Source: Halorubrum amylolyticum (lineage in GTDB: Archaea; Halobacteriota; Halobacteria; Halobacteriales; Haloferacaceae). Taken from it: a stretch of 56,110 nucleotides of DNA. Numbering within the stretch: position 1 is the first letter of the stretch; each line of letters opens with the position of its first letter. The DNA is taken from NCBI RefSeq assembly GCF_004114995.1, contig NZ_SDJP01000012.1, positions 1 to 56,110 of the forward strand, written 5' to 3'. The notes under the pieces are model-generated. The model ran no database searches. It was not told where the DNA came from and saw only the letters and a program-made list of their open reading frames with translations. Below, one piece after another: positions 41,536 to 48,963 of this stretch. Made by a program: the position numbers and the translations under genes.

Positions 41536-43440
41536 TCACCCGTTGGCAGTAGCCAGTCTGTCTGTAGAGTGTTTCATACATGGACGCTCATGACCGTGGT
41601 AGTCGTCGACACTCAACAGATACTCAGCGTAACGAACCGTTTCAACGCCGTGTTCGATGAGATGAGCGGCCATCACACCTGAATCATGAGTCGCCATATC
41701 GCACTTCCTACATCGGAATTTCTCGCCACTCTTCAGCTCGTACTGGAGTCGCGTCTTCTGTAGGAGACGAGCCCTCGGTAACTCCAGCAAAACCATATCG
41801 ACGCCGCCACTACCGGGCGAGTGTTCGGTACCATCTTCCTCGACGATAGCTTTCAGTCTGTAACCATCGTCGGCTCTCTTACGCTCAAACGATTCAGAAG
41901 GAGTCGAGGTTTGCCCGTCGACGATCTCCTCGACGAACTCGCGCCGGGTCGGGTCGATATTCAGATGACCCATCAGAGCAGGAATCGACACGTCCGAGCC
42001 GTTGACATCGAGGTAGGTCAGTACACGGTCGCGGATGACCGCCTCCTGGTGCGTTTCACCGATGGACCCACCAGCGTCCGCAGTCGGCCAACGAGACGCG
42101 AGGTCGTCCGGCCGATCCTCTAGTTCAGGCTCGTCAGGAAGCGCGTCATGCAGCTGCTCGTCGGTCGGTGGCTTGTCGAGCCGGGACTGGTCGATACTCC
42201 ACCCCGACTCACAGCAGGAGCAGACGACATCGGGGCCGCGCCCCTCGTTCCATCGGACGTGTTCGCCGTGGGAACGTGACTGGTTCGCGGTCTCCGACTC
42301 ATATCGCTGATGGCACCGATCGGCGCGGATGGACTCGTTGACGAGTTTCGATCGGGAGGTCCGTCGACGCGCCGCAGACCAGTAGAGCGCACCCCACGCG
42401 ATGTACTCAATCGGCTTGTCAAGCAGCGACTCGGTGTAGCCACCCATGTACGCGGCCATGTACGAACCGAGGTTTTCCACGTCGGCGTTCAGCGAGATGC
42501 ACCCGTCCTCTTCGCGCAGGTAGTCGCCGATCTCCGTGTAGTCGTGACCGGCGAATCCGGCCGGATCGCACTCCTCAACGTGTTTGTCGATGACGCGCTC
42601 GAACTCCGAGCCGACCGAGTTGAGGTCGAGCGAGGTCGCACCCGCGTCGAAGTAGACGCCGACGTGTAGGTGCGTGTAGCAGGCGTTCGGACCGGACCGC
42701 TTGTCATCGTCCGCGGCCGAACCCATGCCGTGCGGTTCGCCCTGGAGCCAGTAGCCCCAGTCGTCGGAGTCGAGCCCGAGATGATACTCCATCGTGTTTC
42801 GCAGGGTATCGCGGACGCCGTCGTAGCTGAACGCGTCGTGAATCGCGTCGAGATGGTCGACAGGAGAGAGCCGGCCACCGGAGGGGACAGACGACGCCGT
42901 GAGCGTCAACATCGCGGTCGCTGGGTCGTCCCACGTCGGAGTAGCCTCACCACCGGTCGGACGCTCACCGCCGCCCATCTGTCGCTGGAGCGCGCGGGCG
43001 CGGGCGTACTGCTTTTGACTGTACTCTTCGCCCCACGCGTCGACAAGCGGCACATCGAACTCGTCACCCGACTCGCGGTCGGCGAAGCGAGCGACCAAGC
43101 CCTCGTAATCGACGTGCGAGCGCAGGAACGCGTGGATTGCGTCGGTCCACGTCGCCGCGGTACGCCGGTCGAGCGTCCGCACCGAGAAGGCGTCTTCAAG
43201 CGGTCGCTCAGGCTCGACCCACTCCTCGGAGAATTCAGGGTCAGTAACGATACGCCGGAGTTTCCGGCCATCAGTCATCGACAGAGGAAGATCGGCGAGG
43301 TCGGGGTACTGGGATGCGAACTCAGCGACCCTTTCGACAACGCGATCCTCATCCTCCTGAAAAGAAGAGGTAGAGCCCTTTACAGAGTTAGTCTCCTTGG
43401 AAGGCCAAGACGCAGACCGAGGCGAACTCTCACTACTCAT
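41536..43440 (-). CDS. rep: HUH-superfamily Rep protein (rolling-circle replication initiator)
   Basis: This 634-residue protein has the three HUH Rep motifs in order: motif I TAMLTLTAS (residues 175-183), motif II THLHVGVY with His257 and His259 (metal site), and motif III SYMAAYMGGY with Tyr327 and Tyr331 as candidate nicking tyrosines (YxxxY). Later come VCSCCESGW, a winged-helix-like VIRDRVLTYLDVNGSDVSIP region (about 500-545), and a C2H2 zinc finger at Cys577, Cys580, His593, His597. It starts at ATG 43440; a longer reading at 43551 runs through Arg-rich shadow sequence. It should nick the element's origin. The length is large for plasmid Rep proteins. Confidence 0.88.
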   Translation of the reverse strand: MSSESSPRSASWPSKETNSVKGSTSSFQEDEDRVVERVAEFASQYPDLADLPLSMTDGRKLRRIVTDPEFSEEWVEPERPLEDAFSVRTLDRRTAATWTDAIHAFLRSHVDYEGLVARFADRESGDEFDVPLVDAWGEEYSQKQYARARALQRQMGGGERPTGGEATPTWDDPATAMLTLTASSVPSGGRLSPVDHLDAIHDAFSYDGVRDTLRNTMEYHLGLDSDDWGYWLQGEPHGMGSAADDDKRSGPNACYTHLHVGVYFDAGATSLDLNSVGSEFERVIDKHVEECDPAGFAGHDYTEIGDYLREEDGCISLNADVENLGSYMAAYMGGYTESLLDKPIEYIAWGALYWSAARRRTSRSKLVNESIRADRCHQRYESETANQSRSHGEHVRWNEGRGPDVVCSCCESGWSIDQSRLDKPPTDEQLHDALPDEPELEDRPDDLASRWPTADAGGSIGETHQEAVIRDRVLTYLDVNGSDVSIPALMGHLNIDPTRREFVEEIVDGQTSTPSESFERKRADDGYRLKAIVEEDGTEHSPGSGGVDMVLLELPRARLLQKTRLQYELKSGEKFRCRKCDMATHDSGVMAAHLIEHGVETVRYAEYLLSVDDYHGHERPCMKHSTDRLATANG

Positions 43441-43596
43441 CGCCCGACCTCCGGTGAGTCGCACCCGCACCGCCACTCGTTCGGCTCCCTCCGGTCGCCG
43501 TGCGCGGCCGGCGCCGTTCGGTCCGCGTCCGGCGGACCTCACGGACCACAAGGTCGCCGGCCGCTCGGAGAGACTGACGGGCGGGCGCGAAACGAC

Positions 43597-43848
43597 TCAT
43601 TTGTCCGCTTCGCTCCCCCCGTCAGCGACGAGGTCGCGGTCGAGGCAGTTTTGGAGCTGGGTGGTTCGGTTGGAAGGCTGCCGTCCGCCGAACCGTGGAA
43701 GCTCTCGGTTCGGGCAGTCGACGTGATGCCCGTACTCGGTGGTCCCGTCGGGCGACTCAGTACACCGAGCGCCGCAGGCGGGACACCAGAACTCCCCTGG
43801 TCTGTCCGTCCCAAGGGTTCCCCCACCAGATTGATCGGTGAGGCTCAC
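43597..43848 (-). CDS. Small zinc-binding protein upstream of rep
   Basis: This 83-residue protein has WCPACGARC and HHVDCPNREL, so one zinc could be held by two CxxC-like pairs or Cys/His ligands. The rest is polar. It lies 157 bp upstream of rep on the same strand. Small zinc-finger proteins accompany Rep genes in many haloarchaeal plasmids and proviruses; their role is not settled. The gap 43441-43596 shows no signals. Confidence 0.65.
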   Translation of the reverse strand: MSLTDQSGGGTLGTDRPGEFWCPACGARCTESPDGTTEYGHHVDCPNRELPRFGGRQPSNRTTQLQNCLDRDLVADGGSEADK

Positions 43849-43881
43849 CGCAGATCACCCCCGTCGGGACGATCGCGGCCC

Positions 43882-43912
43882 GCCTGCCCACCCCGTAAAG
43901 GGGTAGGCAGGC
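43882..43912. other. Long imperfect hairpin, candidate replication origin
   Basis: GCCTGCC-c-ACCCC, loop GTAAA, GGGGT-a-GGCAGGC forms 12 base pairs with one mismatch and a 5-nt loop. It lies upstream of the zinc-finger and rep genes in the 321-bp non-coding end of the element, next to G-rich sequence (TGGGTGGGTAGGTGG near 43974). A hairpin loop near an HUH Rep gene is a typical nicking site for rolling-circle replication. This is inference; it might be a terminator. Confidence 0.4.
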
Positions 43913-44169
43913 AGGGCAAATCGAGAGCGTCGACGGTCCTAATCGCACCACGGAACGGGGTAACACCTACACCAATGGGTGGGTAGGTGGCCGGGTGGAT
44001 CGACGTAGCGGCGACTACGGAATTCGCACGACAGCAGGAACCCGGAACCGACCGCTGGTCGACATACGGCTCAGAAGCCGATTTTCCGGAACGTCGAGAA
44101 GGGCGATACCGGGCGTTTGAGCCACCGAGAGAAGCGTTTCGGAGAACACCCAGTAACGGGTTTAAATAC

Positions 44170-44184
44170 GATGGGCCTTGCCGG
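44170..44184. repeat. attR: tRNA 3' end within the intact gene
   Basis: GATGGGCCTTGCCGG, identical to attL. Bases 44172-44184 are the discriminator, acceptor 3' strand and part of the T-stem of the tRNA, which stays intact after integration. Confidence 0.85.
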
Positions 44185-44246
44185 ATTCGAACCGGCGATC
44201 AACTCGTTATGAGCGAGTCGCTTTAACCAGACTAAGCTAAAGGCCC
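44172..44246 (-). tRNA. tRNA with CAU anticodon, probably tRNA-Ile2
   Basis: It folds as acceptor GGGCCTT/AAGGCCC, D-arm GCTT/AAGC, anticodon stem ACTCG/CGAGT with loop CTCATAA (anticodon CAU), and T-arm GCCGG-TTCGAAT-CCGGC, with discriminator A73 and no encoded CCA. It lacks the features of the initiator. Haloarchaeal elongator tRNA-Met usually has an intron, and this gene has none, so tRNA-Ile2 (which reads AUA after agmatidine modification of the C) is more likely. A CTAAAGG box lies about 26 bp upstream. Its 3' end is the integration target of the element to its left. Confidence 0.85.
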
Positions 44247-44378
44247 GTAATTCGGGGTAAACGGGACGAACCCTTTAGCGTACCGAATCCGTGCGATCGC
44301 AAGACGGGACCGGCGGTGGAATCGACGACGACAGCCGGAAGCGACACCGACCGCTACGTGGTGTAGGAAACGGAGAGG

Positions 44379-44486
44379 CGCCGAAGCCAGGACTCGAACC
44401 TGGGACCGCCTCGTGACTGTGACGTTCGGGGGAAATCCGCCGAGCGTCGTAACAGCGAGGCGCTCTACCAACTGAGCTACTTCGGC
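44379..44486 (-). tRNA. tRNA-Asn (GUU) with a 35-nt intron
   Basis: It folds as acceptor GCCGAAG/CTTCGGC, D-arm GCTC-AGTTGGTA-GAGC, anticodon stem CCTCG/CGAGG, anticodon GTT, T-arm CCAGG-TTCGAGT-CCTGG, discriminator G73 and no encoded CCA. The anticodon loop is interrupted after position 37 by 35 nt (44415-44449). The mature tRNA is 73 nt. A CCTATCAAAA element about 27 bp upstream is a likely promoter. The intron is described separately. Confidence 0.88.
44415..44449 (-). other. tRNA-Asn intron with bulge-helix-bulge splice sites
   Basis: The 35-nt intron starts CGACG and ends CAGTC. CTGT of the anticodon loop pairs with ACAG at the intron 3' end (4-bp central helix). It is flanked by 3-nt bulges TA^C and TC^A, with intron helix GACG/CGTC on one side and the anticodon stem on the other. 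This is the canonical substrate of the archaeal tRNA splicing endonuclease. Confidence 0.85.
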
Positions 44487-44659
44487 TCATCTTCCGATAC
44501 TCGATTCGTTTTGATAGGGCTTTCGTTTCCGCCCGACTCGAGTGCGATCAGTTACCGCGCCTCGATCTCATCGGCCTGCCGTCTCCCGATCACCTCCCGG
44601 AGCATGCCGCTCTCCCGGTGACCGACACGTTTTCGGCCGGACCGCGAGAAGCCGACACC

Positions 44660-46048
44660 ATGGACGATCTCGAGGCGGTGCTGTCGCGCGTTCGCGACCG
44701 GGTGGTCCCCGAGCCCGCGGAGCGCGACCACCTGCGGGCGGTCGCCGCCGATCTCGCCGACCGGACGCGCGAGGCGATCGCCGACCTCCCCGTCGACGCC
44801 GACGTGGTACAGGTGGGGTCGACCGCCCGCGGCACGTGGGTCTCCGGCGACCGGGACATCGACCTCTTCGTGCGGTTCGACGCCGGCCTCGACCGCGAAC
44901 AGCTGGAGGAGTACGGGCTCGCCGTCGGCCACGCCGTCCTCCCGGACGGTCACGAGGAGTACGCCGAACACCCCTACGTGAAAGGAACCCACGAGGGGTT
45001 CGACGTGGATCTGGTCCCCTGTCACGACGTGGCGACCGCCGGCGACCTCGTCTCCGCCGTCGACCGGACCCCCTTCCACGACGCGTACCTCTCCGCGCGG
45101 CTGGACGACAACCTCGCCGACGACGTGGTGCTCGCGAAGGCGTTTCTGAAGGGGATCGGCGCGTACGGCAGCGACCTCCGCACTGAGGGGTTCTCCGGGT
45201 ACCTGACGGAGCTGCTCGTCTTGGAGCTGGGCGGGTTCGTCCCGCTCGTGGAGTCCGCGCGGAGCTGGCACCCGCCCGTGGAGTTCGACCCCGAGGGCCA
45301 CGCCGAGCGGACCTTCGACGACCCGCTCGTGGTGGTCGATCCGACCGACCCGACGCGGAACGTCGCGGCCGTCCTCTCGGCGGCGAACCTCGCGCGGTTC
45401 CAGCACTACGCCCGCGAGCTGCTCGCGTCGCCGAGCGGGGAGCTGTTCGAGCAGGCAGAGCCGACCCCCCTCGGCCCCACCGACGTTCGCGACCACCTCG
45501 ATCGACGGGAAACGAACCCAGTGGCCGTCGTGTTCGACGCTCCCGATGTGGTCGACGATCAGCTGTGGCCGCAGCTCCGGCGCTCGCTCGACGGGATCGT
45601 CGGGGGGCTGAACGACCGCGGTTTCGACGTGCTCCGCGCGCGGGCGATGACGGACGCCGCGGGTCCCGGAAGCGCCGAAGGCGGCGCCAAGCGCGCCGCG
45701 CTGTACGCCGAGCTGGAGGTCGCAGAGCGGCCGGCCGTGGTGCGCCACGAGGGGCCGCCGGTCGCGGTGCGGAAACACGCCGCGAACTTCTACGAGTCGT
45801 ACGCCGACGACGTGGACCCGGAGACGTACGGCCCGTTCATCGACGGCGACCGGTACGTCGTCGAGCGAGAGCGGGAGTTCACGACGGTCCGTGAGTACCT
45901 CGAAAGCGATGCCGCCGGCGACGTCGCGCTCGGCGCGCAGGTGGAGCGGGAGTTCGCCGAGCGCGACGTGTTGGTCGGCGACGCGGTGGCGACGCTCGCG
46001 CCCGCGTTCGGCGTGCCGCTCAGGGAGTTCTACGAGCCGCATCCGTGA
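44660..46048 (+). CDS. cca: CCA-adding enzyme (archaeal class I tRNA nucleotidyltransferase)
   Basis: This 462-residue protein has the class I motifs: VQVGSTARGTW (GS site, residues about 51-61), DRDIDLFVRF (the catalytic DxD pair), then FDVDLVPCHD (third carboxylate). A helical domain and RNA-binding tail domain follow, as in archaeal Cca. It adds CCA to tRNA 3' ends, needed because the two tRNA genes beside it do not encode CCA. ATG 44660 is preferred over 44618, which would add 14 residues lacking conservation. Confidence 0.95.
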   Translation: MDDLEAVLSRVRDRVVPEPAERDHLRAVAADLADRTREAIADLPVDADVVQVGSTARGTWVSGDRDIDLFVRFDAGLDREQLEEYGLAVGHAVLPDGHEEYAEHPYVKGTHEGFDVDLVPCHDVATAGDLVSAVDRTPFHDAYLSARLDDNLADDVVLAKAFLKGIGAYGSDLRTEGFSGYLTELLVLELGGFVPLVESARSWHPPVEFDPEGHAERTFDDPLVVVDPTDPTRNVAAVLSAANLARFQHYARELLASPSGELFEQAEPTPLGPTDVRDHLDRRETNPVAVVFDAPDVVDDQLWPQLRRSLDGIVGGLNDRGFDVLRARAMTDAAGPGSAEGGAKRAALYAELEVAERPAVVRHEGPPVAVRKHAANFYESYADDVDPETYGPFIDGDRYVVEREREFTTVREYLESDAAGDVALGAQVEREFAERDVLVGDAVATLAPAFGVPLREFYEPHP

Positions 46049-46089
46049 GTCGCACAGCGGGACGCGAGAGTTGAGACCGATGGACCGAC

Positions 46090-46395
46090 CTACCGCGAGA
46101 GCCGGTCCGAGATGAGATACACGAGCGCGACGAGCGCGAGCAGGACGACGCCGACCGCCGACAGGAACGCCGCGACCCGCGGGAAGACCAGCCAGAAGGC
46201 GACGTAAAACGAGAACGCGAAGGCGAGCAGGCCGACGATCACGACCCCGCGGGTCGGGTTCTGGACGGCCGCGACGAACGCGCGCTGCGGGAGCGAGAGT
46301 GTTCCGAAGTCGACCGGCACGTCGGGGTCGTCGGGGTCGTCGAAGTCGGAGGGGTCCTCGGGTGCGGCTTCCTCGGGCGAGGCGTCGTCGGTCAC
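46090..46395 (-). CDS. Small membrane protein of unknown function
   Basis: This 101-residue protein has a very acidic N-terminal 30 residues (Asp/Glu/Pro-rich) and then two likely membrane helices: GVVIVGLLAFAFSFYVAFWLVFP (about 50-72) and VAAFLSAVGVVLLALVALVYL (about 74-94), ending ISDRLSR. The acidic part should lie in the cytoplasm. It is convergent with cca and lies 51 bp downstream of the first crcB gene on the same strand. I do not recognise a family. Confidence 0.7.
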   Translation of the reverse strand: MTDDASPEEAAPEDPSDFDDPDDPDVPVDFGTLSLPQRAFVAAVQNPTRGVVIVGLLAFAFSFYVAFWLVFPRVAAFLSAVGVVLLALVALVYLISDRLSR

Positions 46396-46446
46396 GCGAG
46401 GCGGTACGGTCCGAACCCGCCTGTACCTGTCGCTCCCCGAGCCGCG

Positions 46447-46803
46447 TCAGGCGACCCCGCCGCCGACCGCCGCGCCGACGAGGAACGCGAGCAGCGCGGC
46501 CGCCACGTTCGTGGCCGCGAACCGGGCCGCGGTTCGGCCCTCGCCGTCGGCCGCGGTCGAGACCGTCTCGACGGCGAACGAGGAGAACGTCGTGAAGGCG
46601 CCGCAAAAGCCGACGGCGGCGAAGAGGGTCGCCCCCGAGCCGACTGGCGCGGCGAAGAGGCCACCGAGCGCGAGACTCCCGAGCGCGTTGACGGCCACGA
46701 CCGAGCGGCGGCCCTCGATGCGGAGGCCGATCGCGTGCCGCCCCACCGCGCCGGCGGACCCGCCGAGACCGACGAGGAGGGACGCGACCAAGGGATCGGT
46801 CAC
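46447..46803 (-). CDS. crcB: Fluoride channel CrcB/Fluc, subunit A
   Basis: This 118-residue protein has four likely helices and the Fluc motifs: GGSAGAVGRHAIG in helix 1, NALGSLALGG in helix 2, and GFCGAFTTFSSFAVETV in helix 3, where the Phe and Thr/Ser residues line the pores. The Fluc family exports fluoride as dual-topology dimers. It starts inside the 4-bp overlap with its paralogue, and where two genes are found the channel is typically a heterodimer of antiparallel subunits. Confidence 0.92.
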   Translation of the reverse strand: MTDPLVASLLVGLGGSAGAVGRHAIGLRIEGRRSVVAVNALGSLALGGLFAAPVGSGATLFAAVGFCGAFTTFSSFAVETVSTAADGEGRTAARFAATNVAAALLAFLVGAAVGGGVA

Positions 46804-47147
46804 AGCCGTTTCCCGATGAACAGCCCGGCCGCCGCGGCCGCGAAGCCGGCGGCGTAGCTCGCGGCGACGTACGCGGCGCCGGCCGTCGTTCCGAGCGTCA
46901 CGGCGTCGGCGACGAAGGTGCTGTAGGTGGTGAACGAGGAGAGCGCGCCGGTCCCGACGAACAGTCGCGTCCGGCGGCGCGCGGCGCGCGTGAGCAAGAC
47001 CCCGAGCGCGAAGGAGCCGAGGACGTTCGCGAGGAGCGTTCCGGCGCCGGTCGCGTCGCCGACGGCGACGGCGACCCCGTGTCTGGCGACGGCGCCGACG
47101 AACCCACCGAATGCGACGAGGAGGAACCCCAGCGGCGTCCGTTCCAT
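46800..47147 (-). CDS. crcB: Fluoride channel CrcB/Fluc, subunit B
   Basis: This 115-residue paralogue has GGFVGAVARHGVAVAVG, NVLGSFALGVLL and GTGALSSFTTYSTFVADAV in the same order as its partner, including the pore Phe/Thr pattern. It starts at ATG 47147 and overlaps the other crcB by 4 bp. The two proteins are divergent in sequence, so they likely arose by an old duplication and form an antiparallel heterodimer. No fluoride riboswitch is visible upstream; only 19 bp separate it from the next gene's stop. Confidence 0.92.
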   Translation of the reverse strand: MERTPLGFLLVAFGGFVGAVARHGVAVAVGDATGAGTLLANVLGSFALGVLLTRAARRRTRLFVGTGALSSFTTYSTFVADAVTLGTTAGAAYVAASYAAGFAAAAAGLFIGKRL

Positions 47148-47166
47148 ACAGGGGCGTCGCCGGCGC

Positions 47167-48339
47167 TTATCTTGGGTCTTCGGACTTCGCGGCGGCGCCC
47201 GTGGCTGCCTTCGTCCCGCTCGCCCGTGGACTCCCGCCGCCGTGCGGAGTCCGGCGCTCGCGGACTCGAACGGTGTGGGCCGTCTCCGTCGCGTCGTCGA
47301 CGACAAGCGCCTCGCCGGTCCCGGTGGGGAGCCGCGAGGCGAGGTCGCCGGCGAGGTAGGTCGCCTCCGCCTCGGCGAGCCGGTCGAGGTCTCGCTCGGC
47401 AGTGAGCCGGTGGGCAACGAGCAGGTCCGACTGCGAGACGGCGACGCTCGGCAGCGCACCGGGGCGCTGCGTCGCGCAGACCAGCGAGACGCCGGGCGCG
47501 CGGCCGCGGGTCAACAGCGTCCTGAGGGCGGGGTCGGCGACGCCGCCGAAGAAGGCGTGCGCCTCGTCGACGAGCAGCCACGGGAGTCGGTCGAGCTCGC
47601 CGTCGATCCGGGCGTCGTAGAGCCCGCGGGCGACCGCCCTGACGACCGCGGCCGCGGCCGCCTCCGGAGCGCCAGCGAGGTCGATCACGGTCGGGCTCCC
47701 GTCGCCGGCGAGCCGCGCGACCGGCGGCGCGTCCGCGTCGAACACGTTCCACGACTGTGCGAGCCGCAGGTGGTTCGCGGCCGCGCGACGGTCCGCCGGG
47801 GGCGCGTCCGCGGCGTCAACTCGGTCGCGGAGCGCCGCGATCGAGGGCGACCCGTCCGAACTCTCCGAGCCACCCTCGGCGGTAGCGTCGCGAGCGTCGG
47901 CGACGACGCGCCACAGCAGGCTCCCCGGGCCGCTCGCGGGGTCGAGCCCGAGTAGGTCCGGCCACGCTTCCGGCGGTATCGCCGCGGGGCGGACTCGCGG
48001 TTCGACGACCCGTCCGCCGGCCGCCCGGAGCCCGCCGAAGACCCCCATCGGGTCGATCACGACCGGCGCGACGCCGCGGGACTCTGCGAGGCCTTCCGCG
48101 AGAACGCCGAGCGTGTACGACTTCCCGGTCCCTCGCTTGCCGAAGACGACGCCTGCGTGCGGGCCGTCGGCGTCCACGCCGACCCCGACCCCGGCGCTGC
48201 CGTCTCGCGCGAGGAACGACCCGAGGCGGACGGTCGGCGGCCGTTCGCTGTCGACCTCGTCGCCCGCGTCGGGCTGGCTGACCCCACCGTCCGAACCGGC
48301 GCTGTCGCCCGAACCGGAATCGCGCCCGAGAACGTGCAT
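47167..48339 (-). CDS. HerA-like/DUF87-type ATP-binding protein
   Basis: This 390-residue protein has Walker A GKRGTGKSYT (residues about 69-78), a Walker B-like LPWLLVDEAHAF, and RAPGVSLVCATQRP, the HerA/FtsK-like arrangement with sensor Gln. An Asp/Ser/Pro-rich N-terminus of about 50 residues precedes the ATPase. HerA-type motors work with NurA nuclease in end resection, but nurA is not adjacent, and a general DUF87 role (DNA or protein translocation) is equally possible. Start chosen at ATG 48339; a longer reading at 48495 adds 52 residues that look like shadow sequence. Confidence 0.82.
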   Translation of the reverse strand: MHVLGRDSGSGDSAGSDGGVSQPDAGDEVDSERPPTVRLGSFLARDGSAGVGVGVDADGPHAGVVFGKRGTGKSYTLGVLAEGLAESRGVAPVVIDPMGVFGGLRAAGGRVVEPRVRPAAIPPEAWPDLLGLDPASGPGSLLWRVVADARDATAEGGSESSDGSPSIAALRDRVDAADAPPADRRAAANHLRLAQSWNVFDADAPPVARLAGDGSPTVIDLAGAPEAAAAAVVRAVARGLYDARIDGELDRLPWLLVDEAHAFFGGVADPALRTLLTRGRAPGVSLVCATQRPGALPSVAVSQSDLLVAHRLTAERDLDRLAEAEATYLAGDLASRLPTGTGEALVVDDATETAHTVRVRERRTPHGGGSPRASGTKAATGAAAKSEDPR

Positions 48340-48486
48340 AGCCGCGATGGTTTCGGTATCGTACAAAAGGGCCGGGGCGGACGCGGAGCCTCCGTCCGGT
48401 GGCGGCTGCCGGTCGAGGGATCGGTGGGGTCGTCGCTCGACCGGCACGTCCGACCCTTTATCGGAGATACCGCGGCCAGCGACGGT

Positions 48487-48963
48487 ATGCCGCACTCGAA
48501 ACGTGACGGACGCACCGCGAATCAGCGATCTTTTCGCGCGGACCGTCGGGCGATCGAGGGCCTGCCAGTCAGGCTGGTCATCGCGCTCGTCGTCGGCGTC
48601 GCGAGCCTCAGCGTGATGATGGGAATGATCGGCGATATCGACGGGCTGGCCGCGACAGAACTCGACGCACAGCCGCAGCCGGAGGTGACGACGCCGGGCG
48701 AGCAGTCGCTCGACGTCGCCGTCCTCGATCCCGACGGCTCTCGCGTCGCGGACGCGACGGTGATCGTGCGAAGCGGATCGGCACAGATAGACGGCGTCGC
48801 CACCGGAACGACCGACTCAGACGGGACCGCGACGATCGACGTCGACCCGAAGCTCGGACCGAACCAGCCGGACGGCACCCTCACCGTCGAGGTGAAACCG
48901 CCGGCGGAGGGGGACTACGTCGACGAGCGCGGGAACACCGAGGTGCTGGTGGTCGCGGAGTGA
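48487..48963 (+). CDS. Membrane-anchored protein with an Ig-like/carboxypeptidase-regulatory fold
   Basis: This 158-residue protein has a basic N-terminus, one membrane helix (about residues 28-47, VRLVIALVVGVASLSVMMGM) and then an external beta-rich domain: LDVAVLDPDGSRVADATVIV and GTTDSDGTATIDVDP, the pattern of carboxypeptidase regulatory-like (Ig/transthyretin) domains, ending NTEVLVVAE. It is divergent from the HerA-like gene, and the isoaspartyl methyltransferase-like gene is convergent right after its stop. Function unknown. Confidence 0.75.
   Translation: MPHSKRDGRTANQRSFRADRRAIEGLPVRLVIALVVGVASLSVMMGMIGDIDGLAATELDAQPQPEVTTPGEQSLDVAVLDPDGSRVADATVIVRSGSAQIDGVATGTTDSDGTATIDVDPKLGPNQPDGTLTVEVKPPAEGDYVDERGNTEVLVVAE

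Larger units (their letters stand above)
39025..44184. mobile_element. Integrative element in a tRNA gene, about 5.1 kb
   Basis: The ends are a 15-bp direct repeat, GATGGGCCTTGCCGG, at 39025-39039 and 44170-44184. The right copy is the 3' end of the CAU tRNA gene (minus strand), and the left copy has no tRNA attached, so it is the duplicated end made by integration. Inside are an integrase next to the left end, two small zinc-binding proteins, a winged-helix regulator, a membrane-anchored protein and an HUH Rep. No capsid, spike or packaging gene is visible, so an integrative plasmid or a satellite-like relative of pleolipovirus/plasmid elements is the best reading. GC content drops sharply at about 40380-41530. 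Confidence 0.88.

Noticed and set aside
44552..46606. 684-codon minus-strand frame opposite cca
   Set aside because: The plus strand encodes an unmistakable CCA-adding enzyme; the antisense frame is Arg-rich with no domain.
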